This document shows positions 1 through 10,726 of a stretch of 64,000 nt of DNA, one piece after another. The stretch's first letter is position 1; every line of letters begins with the position of its first letter. Made by a program: the position numbers and the translations under genes. The notes below the pieces were generated by a model that ran no database searches, was not told the DNA's origin, and was given only the letters and a program-made list of their open reading frames with translations. This DNA is from Cranoglanis bouderius (lineage: Eukaryota > Chordata > Actinopteri > Siluriformes > Cranoglanididae): positions 27,118,255 through 27,182,254 of the forward strand of contig CM042539.1 of the NCBI GenBank assembly GCA_023630585.1. The letters run 5' to 3'.

Positions 1-2373
1 ACTTATCAAAAAAAGCTAGGTTTGTTTGATAATTAAGAAATGCTGTATCTGCACAATCATATAAAATGCTTTTCTAATGGTCATGTTTAACATATTTCAC
101 CTATTCCACATTTTTGACCAGGAGATGGCGAGCGAGTGTTTTCATTATTATTTACATTTTAGGAGCAGATCCCCTGTGATGTCAGCCTCCCTAAACAATT
201 GGACTAAACAAATGAAATAAAACCACTAAGAGGCCCCTAATTCATTTGGTTGTTTGGAAGAAAGACATAATTGTCTTTTATTTTTACTGAGGTGCATGGC
301 TGATGCCTTCATCTTCAGAAAAAGGGGTGAGAATACATTAGTACACTTGTAGGTTCATTATCATTCACGAACCCTAGCTTTGTTACAGTTAAGTAAGTAG
401 CAGGCAGTGATCAGCACCAAACACATCCCTATAAGTAATATTTTTATACTAGCACATAATCACATTTTAAATTGTCATACTTTCTTGTACAGTCCAGTCT
501 GCTAGCTAATTTAGCTAATTAACTCCCTCAAAATACCAAATATCACATCTTTTCTTAAATCAGTGTATTTGTTGTGATTGGGTCCCATGCAGCTTGATTG
601 TGATCAGTTGGGTTGATGTTCAGTCAGTCTAAAATAAGCAACAGATATTCTTTTTCCTCTGAGTTTTGTGATAGTCAGATCATAGATCATAGGCCCAAAT
701 TAGAGCATATGCAATGTGTAAAAAGGCAAGGGCACAGACAAAAGTGCTTCCGTAGAACATTTGCTCTAATGGAATCTTGTGTATTGGGTGTCTTGAACAC
801 TAGCTAAAGTGCTGTAAGTTTCTTTTTATAATTGGAACAGTATTTGGATTTGAAACATTGATTTCAAATGTTGATTAACCACCCAAAACTAACAGCTTGA
901 TACATCATGCCTTTGCTCATGTTATCTTAACATGTAAAAACACTAAAAGTGAACATGGTTTGGTAATTTGGGACACCATGGTTCAGCTAAATTGAGACAA
1001 TCTTAAAATACAAGTGGAGAGAAATAATATAATATAATCTTAAAATATAAGTGGAGAGAGGAAAGATGAACAGACAAATGCTTTAGAATGTGATAGAAGA
1101 AGAAATGGGCTTTCAGAGCAATGGACAAGGAGGACATGAGGTGGATACAGAGAGAACGGAAAGTAAATAGAGCAAGAACTCCTATAAAAAGAAGCTTCGG
1201 ACCAAGCTGCAGCAGAATATGTAAGGAGTGTGTAGTGATGTGAATCTGACCGCTGGTATCAACAGCAGTGGCCAAGCTGAGGGAATATTGGTCTACTGAA
1301 CTGAACCAGTTTTTCAATTAGTTTTACAGTGGTGCCGAAACCCAGGAGGAGGTACAAGACACAGCCTGCTTCCCTGCTCAGCGAGAAACTACATTCTCAC
1401 CAGCCTCTACCACATACAACACCAAGCCTTTCTTGACCTGTGCCAGGAACAACAGTTGCACTTTGAAGACTTTGCTAAGTAGCATGACCGATGGGTCCAG
1501 ATGCTACTGCAACCTGCACATAATGCTCAAAATGATGTCCTCCATTGATGAGAAAAATCTTTGCATGTCAGTAAAGAAAAAAACATTTTTAAAAAAGAAT
1601 GCTGGCTGTCAGGTCTTACCAGGAAAAACAAAACAAAACAAAAAAAAGAAACAGATGCTTAGAAGAATTTTCCAGTCAATTACCCTATTGTCATGCAAAC
1701 GTTTGTTTAGATCAGTGTTGTTAACTGCTTTTTATAGTACATTTTTAAAGTATTTTTAATTCACAAACTTAATCACTATTGGTTTTCTGTTATTTTTTCA
1801 TGTTTTTGGTAATCCCTTTTTTGTAGATACCAGAACTAGAGACAGCTATCATAGATTTGTCTGCACCAAAGGCAAGAAATCTGAACAAATTTATTAGAAA
1901 TCTGATGGTATTTAAATGTCTGAGGCAAAATGGTTTGTTGCCTTTGTTTTAAAGAAGAACATTTTTAAGTTATAAGAAAAGGTATGAATTTTAACTCTGT
2001 CATAACCCTATTCTTGATCTTTAGAAGTGTTTATTCTCGAGTCTTGCAAATTGTTGCAAATTTAAATTTACACCACCTGTATCTATATAATGCTCAAAAT
2101 ATCTGTATCTGTATTAAGATTTAAACCGGCAGTGAGCATGGCCTCTACTGCAAGGTTGATTTTTTTTTTTAATTCTATTGAAACCCTGAATACACTGGAA
2201 AACCCCTTACAGGTAGAAACAACAAACTGTCATAGTGTGTGAATTCCTTTCATTGCTCAAGGTTATAAATGGTTTCACTGAAAGAGGAACCGGTTTTTAA
2301 TCCTGCTCACACAGCTATTATTTTTGTTTGTACCTGCCTGCAATATTTTCTAATGAATTCAGTTGGTTATGTA
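1..2373. other. AT-rich stretch without a recognisable gene
   Basis: I see no convincing gene here. The open frames at 613-807, 1003-1317 and 1433-1759 have no recognisable motif, no splice support and low-complexity composition. The only structured part is an LTR-element-like leader around 1330, listed separately. Confidence 0.5.
1321..1560 (+). mobile_element. LTR-retroelement leader-like relic (PBS-like tract)
   Basis: At 1330-1345 the sequence reads tggtgccgaaacccag, the form of a tRNA primer-binding site (TGG start, CCGAAACCC core) seen just after the 5' LTR of many fish gypsy- or retrovirus-like elements. A Gln-rich frame interrupted by stops follows to about 1560. No LTR is recognisable upstream, so this would be a short, decayed fragment. 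It could also be chance. Confidence 0.3.
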
Positions 2374-3509
2374 TACACACCACTCAGCCATAACAGTAAA
2401 ACCACCTGCATCATATTGTGTAGGTCCCCCTTGTGCCGCCAGAACAGCTCTGTCCGGTTGAGGCATGGACTCCACCAAGATGTTAGCAGCAGATCCTTTA
2501 AGTCCTGTAAGTTATGATGTGGGGCCTCCATGGATTGGACTTGTTTGAGATCTGGGGAATTTGGAGGCCAAGTCAACACCTTGACACTCTTTGTCATGTT
2601 CCTCAAACCATTCCTGAACATTTTTTGCAGTGTAGTAGGGCGCATTACCCTGCTGAAAGACACCACTGCCATTAGAGAATACCATTGCGATGAAAGGTAT
2701 GCGATGCACTTGGTTTGCAATAATGTTTCAGTAGGTGGTATGTGTCAAAGTTACATCCACGTGAATGCCAGGAATGCTCAACTTTTTACAGCAGAACACT
2801 GCCCAGAGCATCACACTGCCTCTGCCAGCTTGCCTTCTTCTCATAGTGTATCCTGGTGCCATCTCTTCCCTAGGTATGTGATGCACATGCACCCGGCCGT
2901 CCACATGATGTAAAAGAAAACGTGATTAAACAGACCAGGCCATGTTCTTCCATTGCTCCATGGTCCAGTTCTGATGCTCACATACCCATTGTAGTCACTT
3001 TTGGCGGGGTACATGGGTCAGCAGGGGCACTCTGACCGGTCTGCAGCTACACAGCCCCACCTTTCTATCATAGCCAGCATTAACTTCAACAGCAATTTGT
3101 GTTACAGTAGCTCTTCTGTAAGATCGGACCAGACGGGCTAGCCTTCACTCCCCACATGCATCAATGAGCCTTGGGCACCCATGTCCCTGTCGCCGGTTCA
3201 CCGGTTGTCCTTCCTTTGACCACTTTTGGTAGGTATTAACCACTGCATACTGGGAACACCCCATAAGACCTGCTGTTTTGGAGATGCTCTGACCCAGTCG
3301 TCTAGCCATCACAATTTGGCCCTCATCAAAATCACTCAGATCCTTATGCTTGGCAATTTTTCCTGCTTCCAACACATCAACTTCGAGAACTGACTGTTCA
3401 CTTGCTGTCTAATATATCCCACCCCTTGGCAGGCGCCAATGTAACAAGATAATCAATATTATTCACTTCACCTCTCAGTGGTTGTAATGTTATGGCTGAT
3501 TGGTGTGTA
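2374..3509 (-). mobile_element. Tc1-like DNA transposon, decayed, transposase on minus strand
   Basis: Inverted ends match (cacaccactcagccataaca on the left, its near complement at 3480-3507) and are flanked by TA-rich target sequence. The transposase is on the minus strand. The frame 3375-3145 holds the N-terminal helix-turn-helix part (motifs LGQSISKTAGLMGCS and TYQKWSKEGQ). Later pieces at 2720-2512 contain FQQGNAPYYTAKNVQEWF and SPDLKQVQ, equivalent to the HNDPKHTA and SPDLNPIE blocks of Tc1. Frameshifts and stops separate the pieces, and the catalytic aspartate of the HxD block reads N here. Non-functional. Confidence 0.85.
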
Positions 3510-4173
3510 TATACACACAGTCAGAGCAATTCACAAACAAGGAGTTACACAAACATGCACACCTCACACAGACCTTCTGCAGGTCAGTTATTCCGCTTGT
3601 AGAAGTCTAAGGGGATGCCTTAGAGTACCATCATTTTAAAACCCTGGTGGAGAGTACAGTACAATAAGAAACAAAAGACAAGGATTTTTTTTTATCAATG
3701 TGCTAATTTAAGTGCTTTGTGAAGAGATAGAGTTTTAGTCTTCAGTTGGTTGTCCATGGTTACCCCAGTGTTGTGCGCAGTGACAGATGGTGAGAGCTGA
3801 GAGTTTTCCAAGGAAATCACAAGAGCTTGACATGGGGATGAAAAAATGAATAATGCCTTCTTCATATGTATAGCTGTTTGTCTCTTTGTGATTGTGTGTG
3901 GGTGTGTGTGTGTGTGTGTGTGTGTTTGTGTGTGAGGGTGTGCGTGTGGGTGGGTTAAGGTGTGTCTAAAGTCACAGAGTTGGATTCTTAAGGATATTAT
4001 CAGACCTTAAATTACTGCTGAACTCAGCAAAACCTGTACATGTAAGAACATGTTATGGAAGGAGGTTGTTTTCTTATGAACATTTTCCAGCCTGTTGGAC
4101 TGCTTGTCTCAAGGTTTTGTCTCTACTTGCTATTGCATACTGATTAAAATATGGCTTCAGTTTTATTTAACTA
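3510..4173. other. Intergenic, with (GT)n microsatellite at about 3893-3935
   Basis: No gene seen. A GT-rich simple repeat at about 3893-3950 is the only notable feature. It ends directly at the left end of the next Tc1 copy. Confidence 0.5.
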
Positions 4174-5872
4174 CAGTGGTGCTTGAAAGTTTGTGAACCC
4201 TTTAGAATTTTTTATATTTCTACATAAATATGATCATCAGATTTTCACACAAGTCCTAAAAGTAGATGAAGAGAACCCAGTTAAACAAATGAGACAAAAA
4301 TATTATGCTTGGTAATTTATTTATTGAGGAAAATGATGCAATATTACATATCTGTGAGTGGCAAAATTATGTGAATTATTAGAGGTCATTAAATGGGATG
4401 ACAATCAGGTGTGAATGAGCACCCTGTTTTATTTAAGAGTCTTATCCTCACAACACATATTTGTGGAAGTGTATCAAGGCACAAACAAAACAGATTTCTG
4501 TTGTTGATGCTCATCAGGTTGGAAAAGGTTACAAAACCATCTCTAAAAAGTTTTGGACTTCACCAATCCACAGTCAGACAGATTGTGTACAAATGGAGAA
4601 AATTCAAGACCACTGGAGCGGTTAACAAACGAAATTCACTCCAAGAGCAAGACGTGTAATAGTCACAAAGGAACCCAGGGTAACTTCTGAACAACTAAAG
4701 GCCTCTCTCACATTGGCTAATGTTAATGTTCATAGGTCCACCATCAGGAGAACACTGAACAACAATGGTGTGCATGACAGGGTTGCAAGGAGAAAGCCAC
4801 TGCTCTCCAAAAAGAACATTGCTGCCCTTCTGCAGTTTGCCAACTATCATGTGGACAAGGTTATTGGAAAAATGTTTTGTGGACAGATGAAACCAAAATA
4901 GAATTTTTGGTTTAAATGAGAAGCTTTACGTTTGGAGAAAGGAAAACACTGCATTCCAGCATAAGAACTATATCCTATCTATGGAACATGGTGGTGGTAG
5001 CATCATGGTTTGGGCCTGTTTTGCTGCATCTGGGCCAGGAAGGCTTGCCATCACTGATGGAACAATGAACTCTGAATTATACCAGCAATTCTAAAGGAAA
5101 ATATCAGGACATCTGTCCATGATCTGAAGCTCAAGAGAAAGTAAGTCATGCAGCAAGTCAGTGACCCTACACACACAAGTCGTTCTACCAAAGAATGCTT
5201 AAAGAAGAATAAAATTAATGTTTGGTAATGGTCAAGTCAAAGCCCTGACCTTAATCCAATAGAACATTTACAGCATTTGGCAGACTCCCTTATCCAGAGT
5301 GACTTACATTTATCTCATTTCTACATCTGAGCAGTTAAGGGCCTTGCTCAAGGGCCTAACAGTGGTAGGGCTTGAACTCATGACCTTCCAATCAGTAGCC
5401 CAACATCTTAACCACTGAGCTATCACTGCCAAGCTATTGACACTGCAATAGAAATGTTGTGGAAGGATCTGAAGCAAACAGTTCATGTGAGGAAACCCAC
5501 CAACATCCCAGAGCTGAAGCTGTTCTGTACTGAGGAATGTTCTAAAACATGTGCATGTGCATGCGTATGCCTCCAAGCCAATGTGCATGACTGATCAACA
5601 GTTACCGGAAACATTTAGTTGCTTTCAGACTGCACAAGGGGGTCACACCAGATACTGAAAGGAAAGGTTCACATGCCACTCACAGACATGTAATATTGGG
5701 TCATTCTCCTCAATAAGTAAGTGACCAAGTATAATATACTTTTTGTCTCATTTGTTTAATTGGGTTCTCTTTATCTACTTTTAGGACTTGTGTGCAAATC
5801 TGATGTTTTAGGTCATATTTATGCAGAAATATAGAACATTCTAAAGGGTTCACAAACTTTTAAACACCACAG
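4174..5872 (+). mobile_element. Tc1-like transposon with broken transposase, carrying a SINE
   Basis: The left terminus cagtggtgcttgaaagtttg at 4174 is mirrored at 5850-5872, and TA flanks both ends (4172-4173 and 5873-5874). A second copy of the same family lies at 26442-28121. The transposase reads on the plus strand in pieces: the helix-turn-helix part at about 4500-4650 (STVRQIVYKWRKF), then 4713-4901 (STIRRTLNNNGVH, RRKPLLSKKN), then the DDE region in broken frames up to about 5600. A tRNA-derived SINE interrupts the 3' part at 5265-5445. Frameshifts make it a pseudogene; no intact transposase remains. Confidence 0.9.
5265..5445 (-). mobile_element. tRNA-derived SINE nested in a Tc1 transposon
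   Basis: On the minus strand the unit begins with an A-box-like tagctcagtggttaag and a B-box-like stretch (gagttcaagccc), then runs into a LINE-type tail (ggataagggagtctgccaaa). It is flanked by an exact 8-bp duplication, caatagaa, at 5257-5264 and 5446-5453. That duplication restores the continuous Tc1 sequence if the insert is removed. Pol III boxes are intact by eye. Confidence 0.85.
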
Positions 5873-5874
5873 TA

Positions 5875-6060
5875 AACTAGCTGTCTTGATAACTAGCATC
5901 AGGGCCAATTCACCAGGTGACTGAGAATAAAGTAACATATCGTGGAGGCATGAGTTGGTTACATAAACCCCAGTGTAGCAAATCTGTTTTTTTTTTTTAG
6001 CTTAATTCATTATATTTTTTCTGTTTATAATTGAAAAAACATCTGATCACTGTCTAATTT
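5875..6060. other. Short intergenic stretch
   Basis: Nothing recognised except a poly-T tract at about 5989-5999. Confidence 0.4.
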
Positions 6061-6274
6061 GTCTAATTTTCACCCCTGAAATCTTCAGCTATGTTGTCTC
6101 CACCCCTCTGACCTCCTCGGGGTCAGAGAACAGCCTCTGCTCGTACTACTGGAATACAGCCTTCATTTTCTGAGCATTTCTCTCTCAAAATGGCTACTGC
6201 TGCGCTAGAAAGCCAGAGTTGCGAGATTAGTGGAGTTCTCCGAGCGCCATCTGGTGGTGAACGACTGTAAACAC
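6061..6274 (+). repeat. Copy A of an inverted duplicate carrying a CTCF-type motif
   Basis: The stretch from about 6150 to 6274 is nearly identical to the reverse complement of 51692-51820. The match includes an uninterrupted run of 57 identical bases and roughly nine differences over about 125 bp by hand count. Weaker similarity continues to 6061. Inside, at 6243-6257, the minus strand reads ccaccagatggcgct, a good match to the vertebrate CTCF core consensus. Whether this is a dispersed repeat family or a duplicated regulatory block cannot be told from one window. Confidence 0.85.
6243..6257 (-). promoter_or_regulatory. CTCF-type motif (minus orientation)
   Basis: The minus strand reads ccaccagatggcgct, fitting the known CTCF core CCASYAGRKGGC. 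The motif is in the sequence; binding is inferred only. Confidence 0.5.
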
Positions 6275-7384
6275 ACACAGGTCTAGAAAGTTTTAAATAA
6301 GATGGAATTTAAGGGGTTACCATGCATCAAAAAAACAAAAAAAATTACCTTTCAGAATAACTTCAGAATTTCAGAATATGTCAAATTTATATATTATATA
6401 TATTATGACATATTTCAGAATGTCATAATGTCAATATATTTCAGAATATATAGGTGAATTTTAAGCGATTTTGCAGTAATGTGCAGTAAGCAATTAAAAA
6501 AAAAAAAAAAAACAATTGCACATTTCCATATAATAAAATTGCAAAATGGGTCTTTACTCATGTGACACCTGCCCATGCTTGTCTGATGTCCAAATATATA
6601 GTGAAAGTGTATTAAAAACAGTATTACCTACTTTTACATTAGTGTGAATATATTTTCTTCATTGAAACTAAAAATTTATTAAAAATCAATGCCATAATGT
6701 GCCATAAAATGTTTTGCATTTTAATATATTATCATATTGCTTTTTATTTCTTACCTTCTGTGATGCAATACTTTGGTACAGTTGTATGAATTTTAATTTA
6801 ATTACAGTATGTCACGAAATTAGTTAATTAACCTTTTAATAACATTGTTTACTCAACCCACAGAATACCAGTGAAAACTTGGCTCCAACACAAGCTCTTA
6901 ACACACTCACTTGTCTGGCTCACCTTGCTGACAATTAGTAATTTGAAGTACTTTTAAGTCCTTAGGTTTTATTTTATTTTACTTTTATTATTATCTTTTT
7001 AACTATTTTACGATTACATTATCATTACTCTCACTGTTGGAACTTTTTTTTTGTGGGGGAAAAAACAACTCTCTGTTTTTCAGGACAAGAGCAGAGTAAA
7101 GCCATATAAAATTATGTTACAGGATGTTTTCTATCACTCTCAGAGTTCCTTGGAATACTCACAGGAGATGGAGTCCATCCAAAAGGGGTGTGCTGCGAAG
7201 GAGAGAGACTGTAAATACAGATCGAGCCACAGAGGCTGCAGCTCTTCAGCACAGCTGCGCTTCACTGGAACAGCACAGAGGGCACCTCTGCACATTTCAC
7301 AGACTTACTGTAAGCCTTTTTCTCCTCTCAGGCTTTGTATAGCCTGCAGCACATTGCTGGGAAGTTTCTATTTAAGTGATGTTT
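6275..7384. other. AT-rich intergenic stretch
   Basis: No gene is supported. Imperfect repeats of tttcagaatat occur at 6350-6450. About 100 bp at 6440-6545 recurs in direct orientation at 8430-8520. An open frame at 7051-7386 lies in a less AT-rich patch and ends before a donor-like gtaagcc at about 7310, but I recognise no protein in it. Confidence 0.4.
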
Positions 7385-7718
7385 AGATTTAACAGGGCTG
7401 GCAGTAATCAAGTCTGGTTGTGTCTAGTTTAACCAAACCCAGTTATTAAATTTGCTTAATTGGTTGATTGTGTAACTAAGGGGGCAATTACTTTTTCACA
7501 CAGGGCTAGTTTGTTTTTGGATAACTTTTTTTTCCTTTAAGTAAAATGGTCATTTAAAAACTATATTTTGTGTTTACTCAGGATGTCTTCGTCTTACATT
7601 AAATTTTCCTTGAAGATTTGATACAATTAAGTTTCAAATATACTGAAACATATAAATACGACAAATATACAACAATAAAAGACATGATGAAGATGTCAAA
7701 TACTTTTTCACAGCACTG
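7385..7718. mobile_element. Right-end fragment of a Tc1-like element
   Basis: The stretch from about 7470 (gggggcaattactttttcac) to the terminus tactttttcacagcactg at 7718, followed by TA, matches the right end of the Tc1 copy at 30745-32935 (compare 32728-32935). The left half and the transposase are absent. Confidence 0.75.
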
Positions 7719-7720
7719 TA

Positions 7721-9419
7721 CAATAAGAAAAGGTTCTTTTGGGGCACTGAGAAATAGCCGGATCATGGGCTTAATACTTTGAGAAAAAAAAAGACCTTGC
7801 TTTACAAAAATGATCAAATGCAATTTTGCCATAATGATAATGATCTTGGTGCTGACAGTTAATTTTTGATTATGTAAAATGAATCATAACTCTTACAAAT
7901 ATAACATTTGTTTTTGACACTGGTTATTTAGTTTAGATATGGTTTGGAAATTTAATTAAAATATCTGGTCAAAGGGAAAATTATACACAACCAGAAACTC
8001 AATGTTGCCAACGTACATTTTGTTGTTTATGAGTGTGAGTTTATTCCATTAATTCTTGTAATGTGAAATATTATAGAGAAATGGTAAGTCCTTGGTTTTA
8101 TGTACTAAGTGGGGTTGCATTTAATTTGCATTAACCAAAGATTACATTATGTCTTAATTCACATGTTCATGCTCATTTTATTTTTGGTGACAGTGGTTTT
8201 GTCGGTTGGTCAAAGCCCATGGTATGCTTGCCCAATATTGATTTTCCCCTGATCTCAATTTTCCCTTTTAAATTAAATTTAATAAAATTAAAATAAAGAT
8301 TTATTCATCCAGAACTAATAGCCTAAAAAAGAATTTCCACCATTTCTGGTTTAGGGAGAATATTGGAGTGTATTGGAATATTGCAGAAATAATATTACCA
8401 ACTGTGCATTCGTGAATTGTGGCAATTGTGAAAATCTTTAAATGATGTTTTCTAGTAATGCACAGTAAGCAGTTTAAAATAATTGCACGTTTCCATATAA
8501 TACTTTTGCAAATTGGTTGTCTAATATTGACAAGAAGCTGTGGCTTCTTTGGGAATTATTTTCATTAACGGAGCAAAAATAAACAAAATAATTTGGCCAT
8601 ATAGTGTCTGAAATGTCAGTTACCCGATATTACCACCTATGATTCCCTGCCGCACTTGGCCTATGGCCGAATCACAGCCATGCTGGCATTCAGTATAACA
8701 GCACTCTTGCTTGAGTGATATTGCAGGTCGAGAGCATGTGCACAAATCATTCCACATTCACATGTCGATTGGCTTATCTGCCATTTTCTGGTGAGAAAAA
8801 GCTATTTTAGAGTATTTTTGACTGATAACTCGCACTTTTATACACTCACAGCCTCAACCACCACCTCAAACTATAACACCCATAATGCAGTGCACCTAAA
8901 CATGAAGACTTTACTCTCTAATACTACTCTGATGTTTTTGCGGAGCTCCTATGTAAAATGCACATTGGTTGGCAGTTCTGGTAATATAATATAATTGGCT
9001 GGATAACTGGATATTGTGGAAAATGTAATATTGTGTAAGAATGCTAATATTGTTAAATCCTACAAGCATAGCTAATAGTGTACAATACTGGTGTACAATA
9101 CTAAGCAATACTGCTGTAATATATGCAGGGTCTTGACATAAAGTGACATACAGTATGTGTGAGCTCATCTCCCCCAAATAATGAAATCTTTCCCAGCAAA
9201 CCTATGTTGAAAACAGTTATTTCATACTTTCTAACAAGTACTGGAATTTTGTCTCAGATTACCTCAAAGAAATAATTTTGGGGAATAATATTGGGGAAAT
9301 AAATAAATATAAATAAATACGTGAACTTTAGAGGTGGTTGCGTTGATACTGGCATTGATTTTGATATCACTTGGCTGAGAAAGGGTTTTTGATAAATGAC
9401 TTATCTTGCTATGTTACAG
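7721..9419. other. Intergenic, upstream of the first rapunzel-like gene
   Basis: No gene seen. 8430-8520 repeats 6440-6545. The segment from about 8590 to 8800 (around gccgaatcacagccatgctg) looks like a piece of a dispersed fish repeat, from memory only. The rest is AT-rich and unremarkable up to an AG splice acceptor at 9418-9419. Confidence 0.4.
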
Positions 9420-9524
9420 AGAGAGCACTCGCCTCCCTTGAAGTGATAAAACAAGACCACTTTTCCTGCATCCAATATGATTTATGTGGAATAATTTATT
9501 CTGGAGAACAAGGAAAAGATTGAA

Positions 9525-10655
9525 ATGGGAGTGAAGATCCTAGGCCAAAGCTGTGAGTTCATGGCAGCCACTGTAGGCCACCTCCATCCTGTGGTGAATT
9601 TTTTTTTTCTTGGCACAGCTAAGTTCCTTAAAAACCCAAACAGCAAAGAGGCTGTGTATTTTGCTAAGCAGGTTGAAATTGTCAACCAGAAGTTGGAAGG
9701 GATCCAAGGTGAGATTCGAAACCTGGCGCTGGTGCTGCAGCAATCATCGTTGAACAACCAGAACTTTAAACCTGAGGCAAAGATAATGAACCAGTATGAA
9801 TATTTTAAACAAATTTTTACAGCCACAGCCGACTTTCAGGATAGAAAGATAAAGACATTCCTTGAGAGTTTTGAGGCAAGTGAGAAAGACAAGAGCCTTG
9901 ATTGGTTGTACGATGCCATCATTGGAAAGAACATCTCTGGAGATGCAATGCTGGACACAATACTGGTCACTGAGCAGTGGAACAAGAGGGCAGTGGAGAA
10001 ATTCTGTGCTCGCCTGAAGGAGCTGTTCTTGGTTGGGTTCATAGCAATGATGGGCTACACTGCACTAAAGGAAGACACTTTTGGAGAGGATATGGTGAAG
10101 ACATGGACCACTCGCTTGGAGGACGTGGAGAAGCGCATGAAGGCGGCAGTGGATGAATGTGTGAACAACTTTGCTGATCATGCCAAGGTTGACATAGATC
10201 AGATGCTCAAGAATAAGCAGAAAAGTGTCAACCGCGAATTTACTAAGTTCCTACTGGATGCCCTTGTCAAGAAGTATGACTGGGTGTCCTGGTCAGTTAG
10301 GGTGTTTAATCATGATGGAAGTAAATTCTGGAAGTGTCTGCTTGGAAAGCGATACCATGTAAGTGGTAAAGTTGACAATTATTTTGACATTTTGTGTGAT
10401 GAAACAATAAGAATCGTGGTGTCTTTCGCTGCGAACCCTAAACCACTCAACATGAACCAGATAAAAGATCAACTAGAGAAAGAGAAGGGTGACGTGGAAT
10501 CTGTGGCTGAGTCTCTGTACAAGAGTCTTCCCAACTGCCTTGTGCATGCTGTCCATCACTGTAAGAGAGTGGAGGAAGAAAACAATTTCATCCCTGGGCA
10601 CTTTATTTATTGTAATTCTCACAAAATAGCACACATTTTTATCCACTCAGAATAA
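9525..10655 (+). CDS. rpz-like: Rapunzel-like protein, long form (376 aa)
   Basis: Member of the fish rapunzel family, whose molecular function is unknown; a gain-of-function allele of zebrafish rpz causes skeletal overgrowth. Family marks visible: LDWLYDAIIG near residue 126, CARLKELF at 161, hydrophobic VGFIAMMGYTAL at 170-181, then a C-terminal extension opening with YDWVSWSVRVFN at 251-262. It is the closest relative here of the 391-aa gene at 59852-61027 and shares its two-part layout. The CDS is uninterrupted. An AG acceptor at 9418-9419 suggests a 5' non-coding exon upstream. Compared with the 391-aa paralogue, the first ATG lies about 19 residues in; seven codons of upstream homologous frame are still readable, but a TAA follows, so the ancestral N-terminus seems lost. 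A run of T at 9600-9609 encodes FFF within the N-terminal hydrophobic segment. A complete LTR retroelement begins 71 bp after the stop, probably inside the 3' UTR. Confidence 0.75.
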   Translation: MGVKILGQSCEFMAATVGHLHPVVNFFFLGTAKFLKNPNSKEAVYFAKQVEIVNQKLEGIQGEIRNLALVLQQSSLNNQNFKPEAKIMNQYEYFKQIFTATADFQDRKIKTFLESFEASEKDKSLDWLYDAIIGKNISGDAMLDTILVTEQWNKRAVEKFCARLKELFLVGFIAMMGYTALKEDTFGEDMVKTWTTRLEDVEKRMKAAVDECVNNFADHAKVDIDQMLKNKQKSVNREFTKFLLDALVKKYDWVSWSVRVFNHDGSKFWKCLLGKRYHVSGKVDNYFDILCDETIRIVVSFAANPKPLNMNQIKDQLEKEKGDVESVAESLYKSLPNCLVHAVHHCKRVEEENNFIPGHFIYCNSHKIAHIFIHSE

Positions 10656-10726
10656 TGGAATTTAGATCAAACTAAATATACTGATGGCAGTCAGTCATAT
10701 ATTTTCCGTCTCTATGTTCTCTGATC

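Noticed and set aside
3893..3950. Possible CRISPR-like or structured repeat
   Set aside because: Only a GT dinucleotide repeat. No CRISPR array or bacterial feature occurs anywhere; the DNA is eukaryotic.
6190..6270. Short frame starting atggctactgctgcgcta in the inverted duplicate as a conserved small protein
   Set aside because: Copy B has an in-frame stop earlier, so the reading frame is not shared. Conservation is at the DNA level.
7051..7386. Possible exon at 7.05-7.39 kb
   Set aside because: The two overlapping frames are both open, with no homology I recognise and no paired splice sites. Left as unsupported.
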